Under the pieces are notes generated by a model, which searched no databases, was not told the origin of the DNA, and worked only from the letters and a program-made list of their open reading frames with translations. This document shows, piece after piece, positions 1 through 7,287 of a stretch of 9,901 nucleotides of DNA; within the stretch, counting starts at the first letter, position 1; each line of letters opens with the position of its first letter. The DNA is taken from positions 1 through 9,901 of the forward strand of contig JAFAFD010000299.1 in the NCBI GenBank assembly GCA_023423675.1. Direction: 5' to 3'. This DNA is from Pseudomonadota bacterium. Its GTDB lineage: Bacteria > Pseudomonadota > Gammaproteobacteria > Xanthomonadales > Xanthomonadaceae. The translations under genes and the position numbers were made by a program.

Positions 1-37
1 GGCCATGCCCGGCGGAAGGCAGCCCCCCAACGCAGAA

Positions 38-59
38 CGGCCCCGCTTTAGCGGGGCCG
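38..59 (-). terminator. Hairpin terminator downstream of gdhB
   Basis: A perfect 9-bp inverted repeat, CGGCCCCGC and GCGGGGCCG, encloses a four-base TTTA loop (TAAA in the minus-strand transcript). It begins about 40 bases past the gdhB stop codon and is nearly all G-C pairs. Read on the minus strand it is followed by TTCTGCG, which is only a weak U-tract, so termination may be imperfect. The stem is symmetric and could also act on plus-strand transcripts. The role as the gdhB terminator is inferred from position and structure. Confidence 0.6.
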
Positions 60-73
60 CTGTGTTTAACGCA

Positions 74-96
74 TGCCGGGCAGCGCCCGGCACTAC
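74..96 (-). repeat. GTAG-type REP palindrome (Stenotrophomonas SMAG-like)
   Basis: Read on the minus strand, a GTAG tetranucleotide (93-96) is followed directly by an 8-bp stem, TGCCGGGC, a three-base GCT loop and the matching GCCCGGCA. A GTAG head on a short GC-rich palindrome is the known signature of the REP (SMAG) elements found in many copies in S. maltophilia intergenic regions and linked to REP-associated (RAYT) transposases. It lies 5 bases past the gdhB stop codon (TAA at 102-104) and before the hairpin at 38-59, so it would form a stem-loop at the 3' end of the mRNA and could stabilise it or aid termination. The structure is seen directly. Family membership is recognition from memory, and only one copy is visible here. 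Confidence 0.6.
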
Positions 97-101
97 ATCA
101 C

Positions 102-3100
102 TTACGCACCATGTGCCGCGAGCTGGCCCAGGCGCTGCACCGCGACCGAAACGGTCGGGTAGTCCAGGGTCTTCTGCTCGGCCAGTTCGGCCAGCATCGA
201 CAGGGTGAAGCGCAGGCTGCTGTCGTCACGACCGATCCAGCTGGCGACCTTGGCTTCAGCGCTGCTGCCCTTGGTGCCCAGCACCTGGCCGGCCAGGTTG
301 CGGTGGTGCGCGGCCAGTTCGTCACGCAGCACGCCACGGGCAACCGCGTGCCAGCGGCCGTTGACCTCCAGCGCGTCGATCTGCTCGAACAGCCACGGCA
401 GCTGCAGGGCATCGCCCAGGCGGAAGTGGATCTTGGACACGTCCACCGGCTTCAGCTTGCGGGTGCGGGCCAGTTCGATGATGTCGAACGCCGGCTCCAG
501 GAAGTGCAGTTCGGCCAGCTGCTGGGCCAGCGCGGACGGCAGGCCCTTTTCCTTCCACTCGGCCACCAGGGCTTCGTAGGTCGGACGCTGCGAATCCGGC
601 AGCACGCCCGAAGCAACGCGGATGTCATTGAACGGACCCTGGTAGCGGTTGACCGCCTCGGTGATGCCCGGCATCGGGCCCGGGCGCGACAGCAGCCAGC
701 GCACGAACGAACGCTGCAGCTTCCAGATCACTTCCAGTGCGTCGATCTGCACCGACTCCGGCAGGGTGCCGTCGAGGGCGTCGATCTGCGCCCACAGCGC
801 GCGGGCATCCAGCGTTTCGCGGCTGATGGTGTACGCCTTGGCGACCTCGGCGATGGTGCGGCCGGTGTCTTCCTGCATGCGCATCAGGAAGGTGGCGCCC
901 ATGCGGTTGATGGTCTGGTTGGTCACGGCCGTGGCGATGATCTCGCGCTTCAAGCGGTGACGCTCCATCGCGTCGGCGTACTTCTTCTGCAGCGGGGTCG
1001 GGAAGTAGCGCTGCAGTTCCTTGGACAGGTACGGATCTTCCGGGATGTCCGAATCCAGCAGCTGGGCGAACGCCACCAGCTTGGAATAGGACAGCAGCAC
1101 CGACAGTTCCGGACGGGTCAGGCCCTGGCCGCGTGCCTTGCGCTGCGACAGCTCGGCATCGGACGGCAGGAACTCGATCTGGCGATCAAGCAGGCCCTGC
1201 TGTTCCAGGGTGCGGATGAAGTGCTGCTTGGAACCCAGGCGCTTGACCGCCATCCGCTCCATCAGGCTCAGGGCCTGGTTCTGGCGGTAGTTGTCATTGA
1301 GCACCAGGTCGGCGACTTCGTCGGTCATCGACGCCAGCAGCTTGTTGCGCTGCTCGACGGTCAGCTTCTTGGCGCGCACCACGTCGTTGAGCAGGATCTT
1401 GATGTTGACTTCATGGTCGGAGGTGTCCACACCGGCCGAGTTGTCGATGAAGTCGGTGTTGAGCAGCACGCCGGCCTGGGCGGCTTCGATGCGGCCCAGC
1501 TGGGTCATGCCCAGGTTGCCGCCCTCGCCCACCACCTTGCAGCGCAGCTCGCCACCGTTCACGCGCAGGGCGTTGTTGGCACGGTCGCCGACATCGCTGT
1601 GCTGCTCGCTGGCGGCCTTGACGTAGGTACCGATGCCGCCGTTCCACAGCAGGTCGACCGGCGCCTTCAGGATCGCGCTCATCAGGTCGTTCGGCGACAT
1701 CGCCTTGACGTTCTCGTCCAGGCCCAGCGCTTCACGCACCTGCGGTGTGATCTCGATCGACTTCAGTGTGCGCGGGAAGATGCCGCCGCCCTTGCTGATC
1801 AGCTTGGCATCGTAGTCCGCCCAGCTCGAACGCGGCACGGTGAACATGCGCTCACGCTCGACGAACGAGGTGGCCGCATCCGGGTTCGGGTCCAGGAAGA
1901 TGTGGCGGTGGTCGAACGCAGCGACCAGGCGGATGTGGCGCGACAGCAGCATGCCGTTGCCGAACACGTCGCCGGACATGTCGCCCACGCCGACCGAGGT
2001 GAAGTCCTGGCTCTGGCTGTCACGGCCCAGCGCACGGAAGTGGCGCTTGACCGATTCCCACGCACCACGCGCGGTGATACCCATGCCCTTGTGGTCGTAG
2101 CCGACCGAGCCACCCGAAGCGAACGCATCGCCCATCCAGAAGCCGTGCGCGATGGCCAGGCCGTTGGCGATGTCGGAGAAGGTCGCGGTGCCCTTGTCGG
2201 CGGCCACCACCAGGTACGGATCGTCCATGTCGTGGCGCACGACATCCACCGGCGGCACGATCTTGTTGTTGACGATGTTGTCGGTGATGTCCAGCAGGCC
2301 CTGGATGAACAGCTTGTAGCAGGCCACGCCGTTGGCGAACACCGCATCGCGGTCACCGTTCACCGGCGGGGTCTTGGCGAAGAAGCCGCCCTTCGCGCCG
2401 ACCGGCACGATGACGGTGTTCTTGACCATCTGCGCCTTGACCAGGCCCAGCACCTCGGTGCGGAAGTCTTCGCGACGGTCCGACCAGCGCAGGCCGCCAC
2501 GGGCCACGGCGCCGAAGCGCAGGTGGGTACCTTCCACGCGCGGGCCGTAGACGAAGATTTCGCGGTACGGGCGCGGCTTCGGCAGGTCCGGCACCAGGGC
2601 CGAATCGAACTTGAAGCTGATGACGTGGCCGTGCTGGCCGTTGGCATCGGTCTGGTAGTAGCTGGTACGCAGGGTCGCGTCGATCACGCCCATGAACGAG
2701 CGCAGGATGCGGTCCTCGTCCAGGCTGGACACGCGGTCCATCAGCTTCAGCAGCGCTTCGCGCGCGGCCTGCATCTGCGCATCGCGGTCACCCTTGCGGG
2801 CATCGACCACGGTCTTCAGCACCTTCAGGGTGGCGTCGTCGCCGGCGGCCAGCACATCGAAGTGGGCCTTCAGCTGGGCCTGGCCGGCCGCGATGTCATC
2901 CTTGCTCTCGTGGCCGGTCGCCGGGTCGAAGCGGGCTTCGAACAGTTCCACCAGCAGGCGGGCCAGCAGCGGGTAGCGCGAGAAGGTGCCTTCCACGTAG
3001 GCCTGCGAGAACGGCACGCCGGTCTGCAGCAGGTACTTGCAGTAGCCACGCAGCATGGCGACCTGGCGCCAGTGCAGGCCGGCGGCCAGCACCAGGCGGT

Positions 3101-5078
3101 TGAAGCCATCGTTCTCGGCATCGCCGTGCCAGACGCGAGCGAAGGTCTCGCCGAAGGCTTCATCGACGCGGCCGGCATCGATGGTGCCGGCGGTCGATTC
3201 GACCTCGAAGTCCTGCACGTACACCGGGGCGTTGTCGACCGACAGGCGGTACGGACGCTCGGCGATCACGCGCAGGCCCATGTTCTCCATCATCGGCAGC
3301 GCGTCCGACAGCGGGATGTCATCCAGCTGGCGGTACAGCTTCAGGCGCAGGCCATCACCGCTTTCGCGCGGCACGGTCTGCAGGCTCAGGCGCAGGTCGT
3401 CCGGGCCGGTCAGGGCGTCGAGCTGGCTGACATCGTTGGCGGCAACGGCGGTGCTGTTGTCTTCGATGTAGCCGGCCGGCAGCGCCTTGCCGATGCGGGC
3501 AGCGATGCGCAGGCCTTCGGTCTCGCCATGGCGGGTGACCAGCGCTTCACGCAGGTCGTCCTGCCAGTTGCGCAGCACCTGGGCCAGCTTCTGCTCCAGT
3601 TCGGCGGTATCGACGTCGAGCATTTCGCCCGGCTTCGGGCGCACGATCAGGTGCACCTGGGCCAGCGGCGATTCGCCCAGCACGACCGAGCTGTCGACGT
3701 ACTCACCGTGCAGCGCTTCCTTCAGCATCGCTTCGATGCGCAGGCGCACGTCGGTGTTGAAGCGTTCGCGCGGCAGGTAGACCAGCGCGGAGATGAAACG
3801 GCTGTACTTGTCGCGGCGCAGGAACAGGCGGCTGCGCACGCGCTCCTGCAGGCCCAGCACGCCCATGGCGGTGCGGAACAGTTCGTCCTCGCTGGACTGG
3901 AACAGTTCTTCGCGCGGCAGGGTTTCCAGGATGTGGCGCAGGGCCTTGCCGCTGTGGCTGGCCGGGGCCAGGCCGGACTGCTTCATCACGTGTTCGTGGC
4001 GCTGGCGCACCAGCGGGATTTCCCACGGGCGACGGTTGTAGGCGCTGGAGGTGAACAGGCCGAGGAAGCGCTGCTCGCCGATGATCTTGCCCTTGGCGTC
4101 GAACTCCAGCACGCCGATGTAGTCCATGTAACCGGCGCGGTGCACGCGCGAACGGGCATTGGTCTTGGTCAGGATCAGCGCGTCCTTGAGTCCGGACGTG
4201 GTGTTCAGGCCCTGCGCGGCCAGCGTCTTGACCGGACGGGCGGCGGACTTGTCCTTGCCGCGCATCAGGCCCAGGCCGGTGTCGTTCAGCGGCGCCAGGA
4301 CTTCTTCCTTGCCCTGCTTCTCGACGCGGTATTCGCGGTAGCCGAAGAAGGTGAAGTGGTTGTCGGCGGCCCAGCGCAGGAACTGCTGTGCTTCGGCACG
4401 CGAGGCATCGTCGACCGGCAGCGTGCGGCTGCCCAGGTCGTCGGCCAGCGCCAGCGCCTTGTCCTTCATCGGCTGCCAGTCGCGCACGATGGCGCGCACT
4501 TCATCCAGCGCCTTGTTGATGGCCTGCTCGATGGCGGCCATGGCTTCGGCCGGCTGGCGGTCGATCTCCATCAGCATCACCGACTCGGCATCGCCCTCGC
4601 CGACCTTGGCCAGCTTGCCGGCCTTGTCGCGGGTGAAGCGCAGCACCGGGTGGCCCAGCACGTGCACGCCCACGCCCTGCTCGGCCAGCGACATGGTCAC
4701 GGTGTCGACCAGGAACGGCATGTCGTCGTTGATGATCTGCAGCACGGTGTGCGGCGATTCCCAGCCATTGGCCTTGGCGGTGGGGTTGAACACGCGCACG
4801 TTGGCCTTGCCGGCCTTGCGTGCACGGGCGAACTCCAGGGTGTCTGCCGCCAGCGCCGCCCACTCTTCAGCGGTGTGGTGCGGGAACTCGTCCGACTCCA
4901 TGCGCTTGTAGAAAGCGGATGCGAATGCCACTGCCTCGGCCTGCGCGGCCGCGGGGTAACGCTTGCGCAAGGCCGTGTACACCGGCTCCAGGGAGAAACC
5001 AGCGGTCACTGCGACCTCCGACTCAGCTGGCTTGGTTTTGTTTTTCACGGTCTTGGCTGCGGTTTTTTGCGGTTTCAT
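102..5078 (-). CDS. gdhB: NAD-specific glutamate dehydrogenase, large 180-kDa type
   Basis: This cytoplasmic enzyme oxidises L-glutamate with NAD+ to 2-oxoglutarate, ammonium and NADH, feeding amino-acid carbon into the TCA cycle. The 1658 residues fit the large class, such as Pseudomonas aeruginosa GdhB at about 1620. The N-terminal third is regulatory, with an ACT-like stretch (MPFLVDT at 120-126) and HFTFFGYREY at 241-250. The catalytic part carries GGLRWSDR (861-868), the lysine motif GAKGG (894-898), GVGDMSGDVFGNGM (1030-1043, dinucleotide-binding region), GEGGNLG (1184-1190) and DNSAGVDTSDHE (1212-1223). A long helical C-terminal region follows. The ATG at 5078 opens a Lys/Ala-rich leader of about 25 residues without a clear Shine-Dalgarno; the next Met is residue 60, inside conserved-looking sequence, so this start is preferred. 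The frame is uninterrupted. It is transcribed alone, divergently from the efflux genes. In Pseudomonas this enzyme is activated by arginine; that is unknown here. Confidence 0.96.
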   Translation of the reverse strand: MKPQKTAAKTVKNKTKPAESEVAVTAGFSLEPVYTALRKRYPAAAQAEAVAFASAFYKRMESDEFPHHTAEEWAALAADTLEFARARKAGKANVRVFNPTAKANGWESPHTVLQIINDDMPFLVDTVTMSLAEQGVGVHVLGHPVLRFTRDKAGKLAKVGEGDAESVMLMEIDRQPAEAMAAIEQAINKALDEVRAIVRDWQPMKDKALALADDLGSRTLPVDDASRAEAQQFLRWAADNHFTFFGYREYRVEKQGKEEVLAPLNDTGLGLMRGKDKSAARPVKTLAAQGLNTTSGLKDALILTKTNARSRVHRAGYMDYIGVLEFDAKGKIIGEQRFLGLFTSSAYNRRPWEIPLVRQRHEHVMKQSGLAPASHSGKALRHILETLPREELFQSSEDELFRTAMGVLGLQERVRSRLFLRRDKYSRFISALVYLPRERFNTDVRLRIEAMLKEALHGEYVDSSVVLGESPLAQVHLIVRPKPGEMLDVDTAELEQKLAQVLRNWQDDLREALVTRHGETEGLRIAARIGKALPAGYIEDNSTAVAANDVSQLDALTGPDDLRLSLQTVPRESGDGLRLKLYRQLDDIPLSDALPMMENMGLRVIAERPYRLSVDNAPVYVQDFEVESTAGTIDAGRVDEAFGETFARVWHGDAENDGFNRLVLAAGLHWRQVAMLRGYCKYLLQTGVPFSQAYVEGTFSRYPLLARLLVELFEARFDPATGHESKDDIAAGQAQLKAHFDVLAAGDDATLKVLKTVVDARKGDRDAQMQAAREALLKLMDRVSSLDEDRILRSFMGVIDATLRTSYYQTDANGQHGHVISFKFDSALVPDLPKPRPYREIFVYGPRVEGTHLRFGAVARGGLRWSDRREDFRTEVLGLVKAQMVKNTVIVPVGAKGGFFAKTPPVNGDRDAVFANGVACYKLFIQGLLDITDNIVNNKIVPPVDVVRHDMDDPYLVVAADKGTATFSDIANGLAIAHGFWMGDAFASGGSVGYDHKGMGITARGAWESVKRHFRALGRDSQSQDFTSVGVGDMSGDVFGNGMLLSRHIRLVAAFDHRHIFLDPNPDAATSFVERERMFTVPRSSWADYDAKLISKGGGIFPRTLKSIEITPQVREALGLDENVKAMSPNDLMSAILKAPVDLLWNGGIGTYVKAASEQHSDVGDRANNALRVNGGELRCKVVGEGGNLGMTQLGRIEAAQAGVLLNTDFIDNSAGVDTSDHEVNIKILLNDVVRAKKLTVEQRNKLLASMTDEVADLVLNDNYRQNQALSLMERMAVKRLGSKQHFIRTLEQQGLLDRQIEFLPSDAELSQRKARGQGLTRPELSVLLSYSKLVAFAQLLDSDIPEDPYLSKELQRYFPTPLQKKYADAMERHRLKREIIATAVTNQTINRMGATFLMRMQEDTGRTIAEVAKAYTISRETLDARALWAQIDALDGTLPESVQIDALEVIWKLQRSFVRWLLSRPGPMPGITEAVNRYQGPFNDIRVASGVLPDSQRPTYEALVAEWKEKGLPSALAQQLAELHFLEPAFDIIELARTRKLKPVDVSKIHFRLGDALQLPWLFEQIDALEVNGRWHAVARGVLRDELAAHHRNLAGQVLGTKGSSAEAKVASWIGRDDSSLRFTLSMLAELAEQKTLDYPTVSVAVQRLGQLAAHGA

Positions 5079-5114
5079 GGCAGAGCGAGGCGCTTGCTCA
5101 GTTGGGAAAATGAA

Positions 5115-5120
5115 ATTGTA
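5115..5120 (-). promoter_or_regulatory. Candidate -10 box for gdhB
   Basis: On the minus strand the hexamer reads TACAAT, one mismatch from the sigma-70 consensus TATAAT. It would place transcription start near 5108 and leave a leader of about 30 bases before the ATG at 5078. No good -35 match lies 16-18 bp upstream, so the assignment rests on the -10 alone. Confidence 0.35.
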
Positions 5121-5340
5121 GCCCTGTTGCAGGAAAAGGCCTTGCTGCAGGACGGAATATTGAAATGCCGGGTTTGCTGCGGTTTAGACGCCTATTCAGT
5201 TCGCACGGGTCTGGCGTCCACCACCGGCATCGCGTTACCGACAGGATCGGCAAACCGTGTTACCGGAATAAGCGCGCAGGGCGCCCGGTCTCAGGACGGA
5301 CAGGACTATTGGCACGATTCCACAATCCTGAACTGGACGG

Positions 5341-5346
5341 TATAGT
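5341..5346 (+). promoter_or_regulatory. Candidate -10 box for the tetR-efflux operon
   Basis: TATAGT resembles the -10 consensus TATAAT with one mismatch. A poor -35 candidate (TTCCAC, 5318-5323) lies 17 bp upstream. The expected transcription start, about 7 bases downstream, falls on or next to the GTG at 5354, which would make the regulator mRNA leaderless or nearly so. The hexamer overlaps the right arm of the inverted repeat GGACTAT / ATAGTCC, so a protein bound there would block RNA polymerase. This is inferred from weak motifs. Confidence 0.3.
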
Positions 5347-5353
5347 CCACCGC

Positions 5354-6010
5354 GTGAACCCGGCCTACCTCCCCGCTGCCCTGGATGCGCGCGATCAGCG
5401 CGTGTTCGATGCCGTGCGCGAACTGCTGGCCCACCAGGGCATGCAGATCAGCATGGATGCGGTGGCCCAGCACGCCGGCTGCTCCAAGCAGACGCTCTAT
5501 TCGCGCTACGGCAGCAAGCAGGATCTGCTGCGACGGGTGATGCAGCGCCACGTCGGCCACGCCACCGGGGCCATGGTCCGTGCACTCCGCACTGACGACC
5601 TGCGTGCCAGCCTTCTGCAGTTCGCCATCGACTTCCTGGAGCATTTCAACCAGCCGCACGTGGGACAAGCCTGCCGGGTGATCGCCGCCGATGCCGCGCA
5701 GTTCCCCGACGAGGCGCGTACGCTGTACCGGCATGGTGCCGGCGCTTTGACGCTTCATCTTGCTGAATGGATTGAAACCGTTTGCATGCGTGGCCAGCTC
5801 CGGCATGACGACCCGCACTTCATGGCCGAACTGCTGCTGAGCATGATCGCCGGTCAGGATTTCGACAAACAGCGTTTCCATACCCCCCATCGCGATGACG
5901 CGCAGCTGCGTCGGCGCTGGGCAGAATTCTCGGTCGACAGCTTCCTGCGCGCGTTCGCGCCAACGCCGTCGCCGGCCCCCACTACAAACCAACCCCGGAG
6001 TTCCTCCTGA
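5354..6010 (+). CDS. TetR/AcrR-family transcriptional repressor of the efflux operon
   Basis: A 218-residue one-component regulator, within the usual TetR size range. The N-terminal helix-turn-helix covers residues 32-51, with ISMDAVAQHAG and then CSKQTLYSRYGSKQDLL, a standard TetR recognition-helix pattern. The ligand-binding half contains RVIAADAAQFPDEARTLY and GQLRHDDPHFMAELLLSMI, which resemble the AefR-like TetR C-terminal domain. The GTG start at 5354 is chosen because the preceding in-frame codons back to the ATG at 5165 read as Arg/His/Ser-rich non-conserved sequence, while homologous-looking sequence begins at NPAYLPAALDARDQRVFDA. There is no clear ribosome-binding site before the GTG. 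The TGA stop overlaps the adaptor's ATG by one base, pointing to co-transcription and translational coupling. It probably represses its own operon and is released by a pump substrate. In S. maltophilia the likely counterpart is the SmeGH regulator; this is unproven. Confidence 0.88.
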   Translation: MNPAYLPAALDARDQRVFDAVRELLAHQGMQISMDAVAQHAGCSKQTLYSRYGSKQDLLRRVMQRHVGHATGAMVRALRTDDLRASLLQFAIDFLEHFNQPHVGQACRVIAADAAQFPDEARTLYRHGAGALTLHLAEWIETVCMRGQLRHDDPHFMAELLLSMIAGQDFDKQRFHTPHRDDAQLRRRWAEFSVDSFLRAFAPTPSPAPTTNQPRSSS

Positions 6011-7272
6011 TGACCGCCCCACTCCGCACCCTTGCCTTGACGTGCGCCGTTGCTGTCGCGCTGGCCGCCTGCAAGAAGCCGGAACAGCAGACGCCCCCGC
6101 CGCCGGAGGTGGGCGTGATCGACGCCAAGCCGCAGACCCTGCCGCTGCAGCGTGAACTGGTCGGCCGCCTGTCGCCGTTCCGCAGCGCCGACGTGCGCGC
6201 GCGCGTGCCGGGCGTGCTGCTCAAGCGCGTCTACCAGGAAGGCAGCGAGGTCAAGCAGGGCCAGACCCTGTTCCTGATCGATCCGGCGCCGCTGCGCGCC
6301 AGCCTCAACGCGTCCGAAGCACAGCTGGCCTCGGCCCGCGCGACCTATGCCAACGCCAAGGTCGCCGCCGACCGCGCCCGCTCGCTGGCGCCGCAGCAGT
6401 ACGTGTCCAAGTCCGACCTGGACAGCGCCGAAGCTGCCGAACGCACCGCGCTGGCCGCGGTGAAGCAGGCCGAAGCCTCGGTCACCTCCTCGCGCATCAG
6501 CCTGGGCTATGCCGAAGTGACCTCGCCGATCAGCGGCGTGGCCAACAAGCAGCAGGTCACCGAAGGTGCCCTGGTCGGCCAGGGTGACGTGACCCTGCTG
6601 ACCACCGTGGACCAGCTGGACCCGCTGTACGTGAACTTCTCGCTGAGCGTGGACGAACTGAGCCAGCTGCGTGCGCAGCAGGCCCGTGGCGCCCTGGCCC
6701 TGTCCGGCGACGGCAAGGCCACCGTCAACGTCAAGCTGTCCGACGGCACCGCCTATGGTGAAGCCGGCACGCTGGACTTCTCCTCGACCACGGTTGACCC
6801 GGCAACCGGCGCGGTGTCGCTGCGCGCGGTGCTGCCGAACCCGCAGAAGATCCTGCTGCCGGGTGCCTTCGTCAGCTTCCAGGCCAACCTCGGCGAGCGC
6901 AACAACGCCTTCCTGATTCCGCAGCAGGCCCTGCAGCGTGACAGCGCCGGCGGCTTCGTGATGGTGGTCGGCGCCGACGGCAAGGTCGTGCGCAAGAACG
7001 TGAAGACCGAAGGCGCGCAGGGTGGCAAATGTATGGTCAGCGACGGCCTGGCCGCCGGTGACAAGGTCGTGGTGGCAGGCGTGCAGAAGGTCAAGGAAGG
7101 GGCGCCGGCCACGGCCAAGCCCTGGACGCCGGGCCAGGATGCCAACGGCCAGCCCGCCGCCGGCGGTGCAGCCCCGGCAGCGGCAGCTGCAGGCGGCGCC
7201 GACAAGGCGCCGGCCAAGCCCGAGGCGGCCGACAAGGCCGAGCCGGCCGCCACCGAATCGAACAAGCAGTAA
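6010..7272 (+). CDS. RND efflux periplasmic adaptor (membrane fusion protein, AcrA/MexA type)
   Basis: A 420-residue lipoprotein that would bridge the inner-membrane RND pump to an outer-membrane channel. The signal peptide covers residues 1-20 and ends in the lipobox LAAC, making Cys21 the probable lipidation site. A Pro-rich linker (about 24-34) leads into the lipoyl/barrel-sandwich first half (ADVRARVPGVLLKRVYQEGSEVK, 60-82), an alpha-helical hairpin (about 96-165), the second lipoyl half (YAEVTSPISGVANKQQVTEG, 167-186), the beta-barrel, and a membrane-proximal domain around 300-365. The last 45 residues or so (375-420) are a low-complexity Ala/Pro/Gly/Lys tail. GGAG at 5997-6000 is a plausible ribosome-binding site 9 bases before the ATG, inside the end of the regulator gene. 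It is 15 bases upstream of the pump gene. It resembles SmeG-type adaptors of S. maltophilia, but the exact symbol is not certain. Confidence 0.93.
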   Translation: MTAPLRTLALTCAVAVALAACKKPEQQTPPPPEVGVIDAKPQTLPLQRELVGRLSPFRSADVRARVPGVLLKRVYQEGSEVKQGQTLFLIDPAPLRASLNASEAQLASARATYANAKVAADRARSLAPQQYVSKSDLDSAEAAERTALAAVKQAEASVTSSRISLGYAEVTSPISGVANKQQVTEGALVGQGDVTLLTTVDQLDPLYVNFSLSVDELSQLRAQQARGALALSGDGKATVNVKLSDGTAYGEAGTLDFSSTTVDPATGAVSLRAVLPNPQKILLPGAFVSFQANLGERNNAFLIPQQALQRDSAGGFVMVVGADGKVVRKNVKTEGAQGGKCMVSDGLAAGDKVVVAGVQKVKEGAPATAKPWTPGQDANGQPAAGGAAPAAAAAGGADKAPAKPEAADKAEPAATESNKQ

Positions 7273-7287
7273 CGGGAACCTTCCGTC

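Larger units (their letters stand above)
5079..5353. promoter_or_regulatory. Divergent intergenic control region, gdhB / TetR-efflux operon
   Basis: This 275-bp stretch holds no convincing gene. It must contain the promoters of gdhB (leftward) and the tetR-adaptor-pump set (rightward), and probably the regulator's operator. Visible elements are: CAGGACGGA twice (5148-5156 and 5292-5300) with a related CTGGACGGT at 5333-5341; GTTACCG twice (5234-5240 and 5259-5265), 25 bp apart; a small palindrome CCGA-N5-TCGG at 5238-5250; and an inverted repeat GGACTAT / ATAGTCC (5303-5309 and 5342-5348). Which of these binds the regulator cannot be told from sequence alone. An ATG at 5165 is in frame with the regulator, but the 63 residues it would add look like translated intergenic DNA. 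Confidence 0.5.

Noticed and set aside
1..20. A possible second REP half (GGCCATGCCCGGC) at the window's left edge
   Set aside because: Only one arm is visible and no GTAG head is present. The partner, if any, lies outside the window.
111..5345. A plus-strand open frame of 1744 codons
   Set aside because: It mirrors gdhB codon for codon and is rich in His, Gln, Arg, Val and Gly, as typical antisense translations of GC-rich genes are. gdhB on the other strand has clear family motifs throughout.
5165..5353. A 63-residue N-terminal extension of the TetR protein from the ATG at 5165
   Set aside because: The extra residues look like translated intergenic DNA, would cover the promoter region and precede the normal TetR N-terminus. 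The GTG at 5354 gives a standard length of 218 residues.
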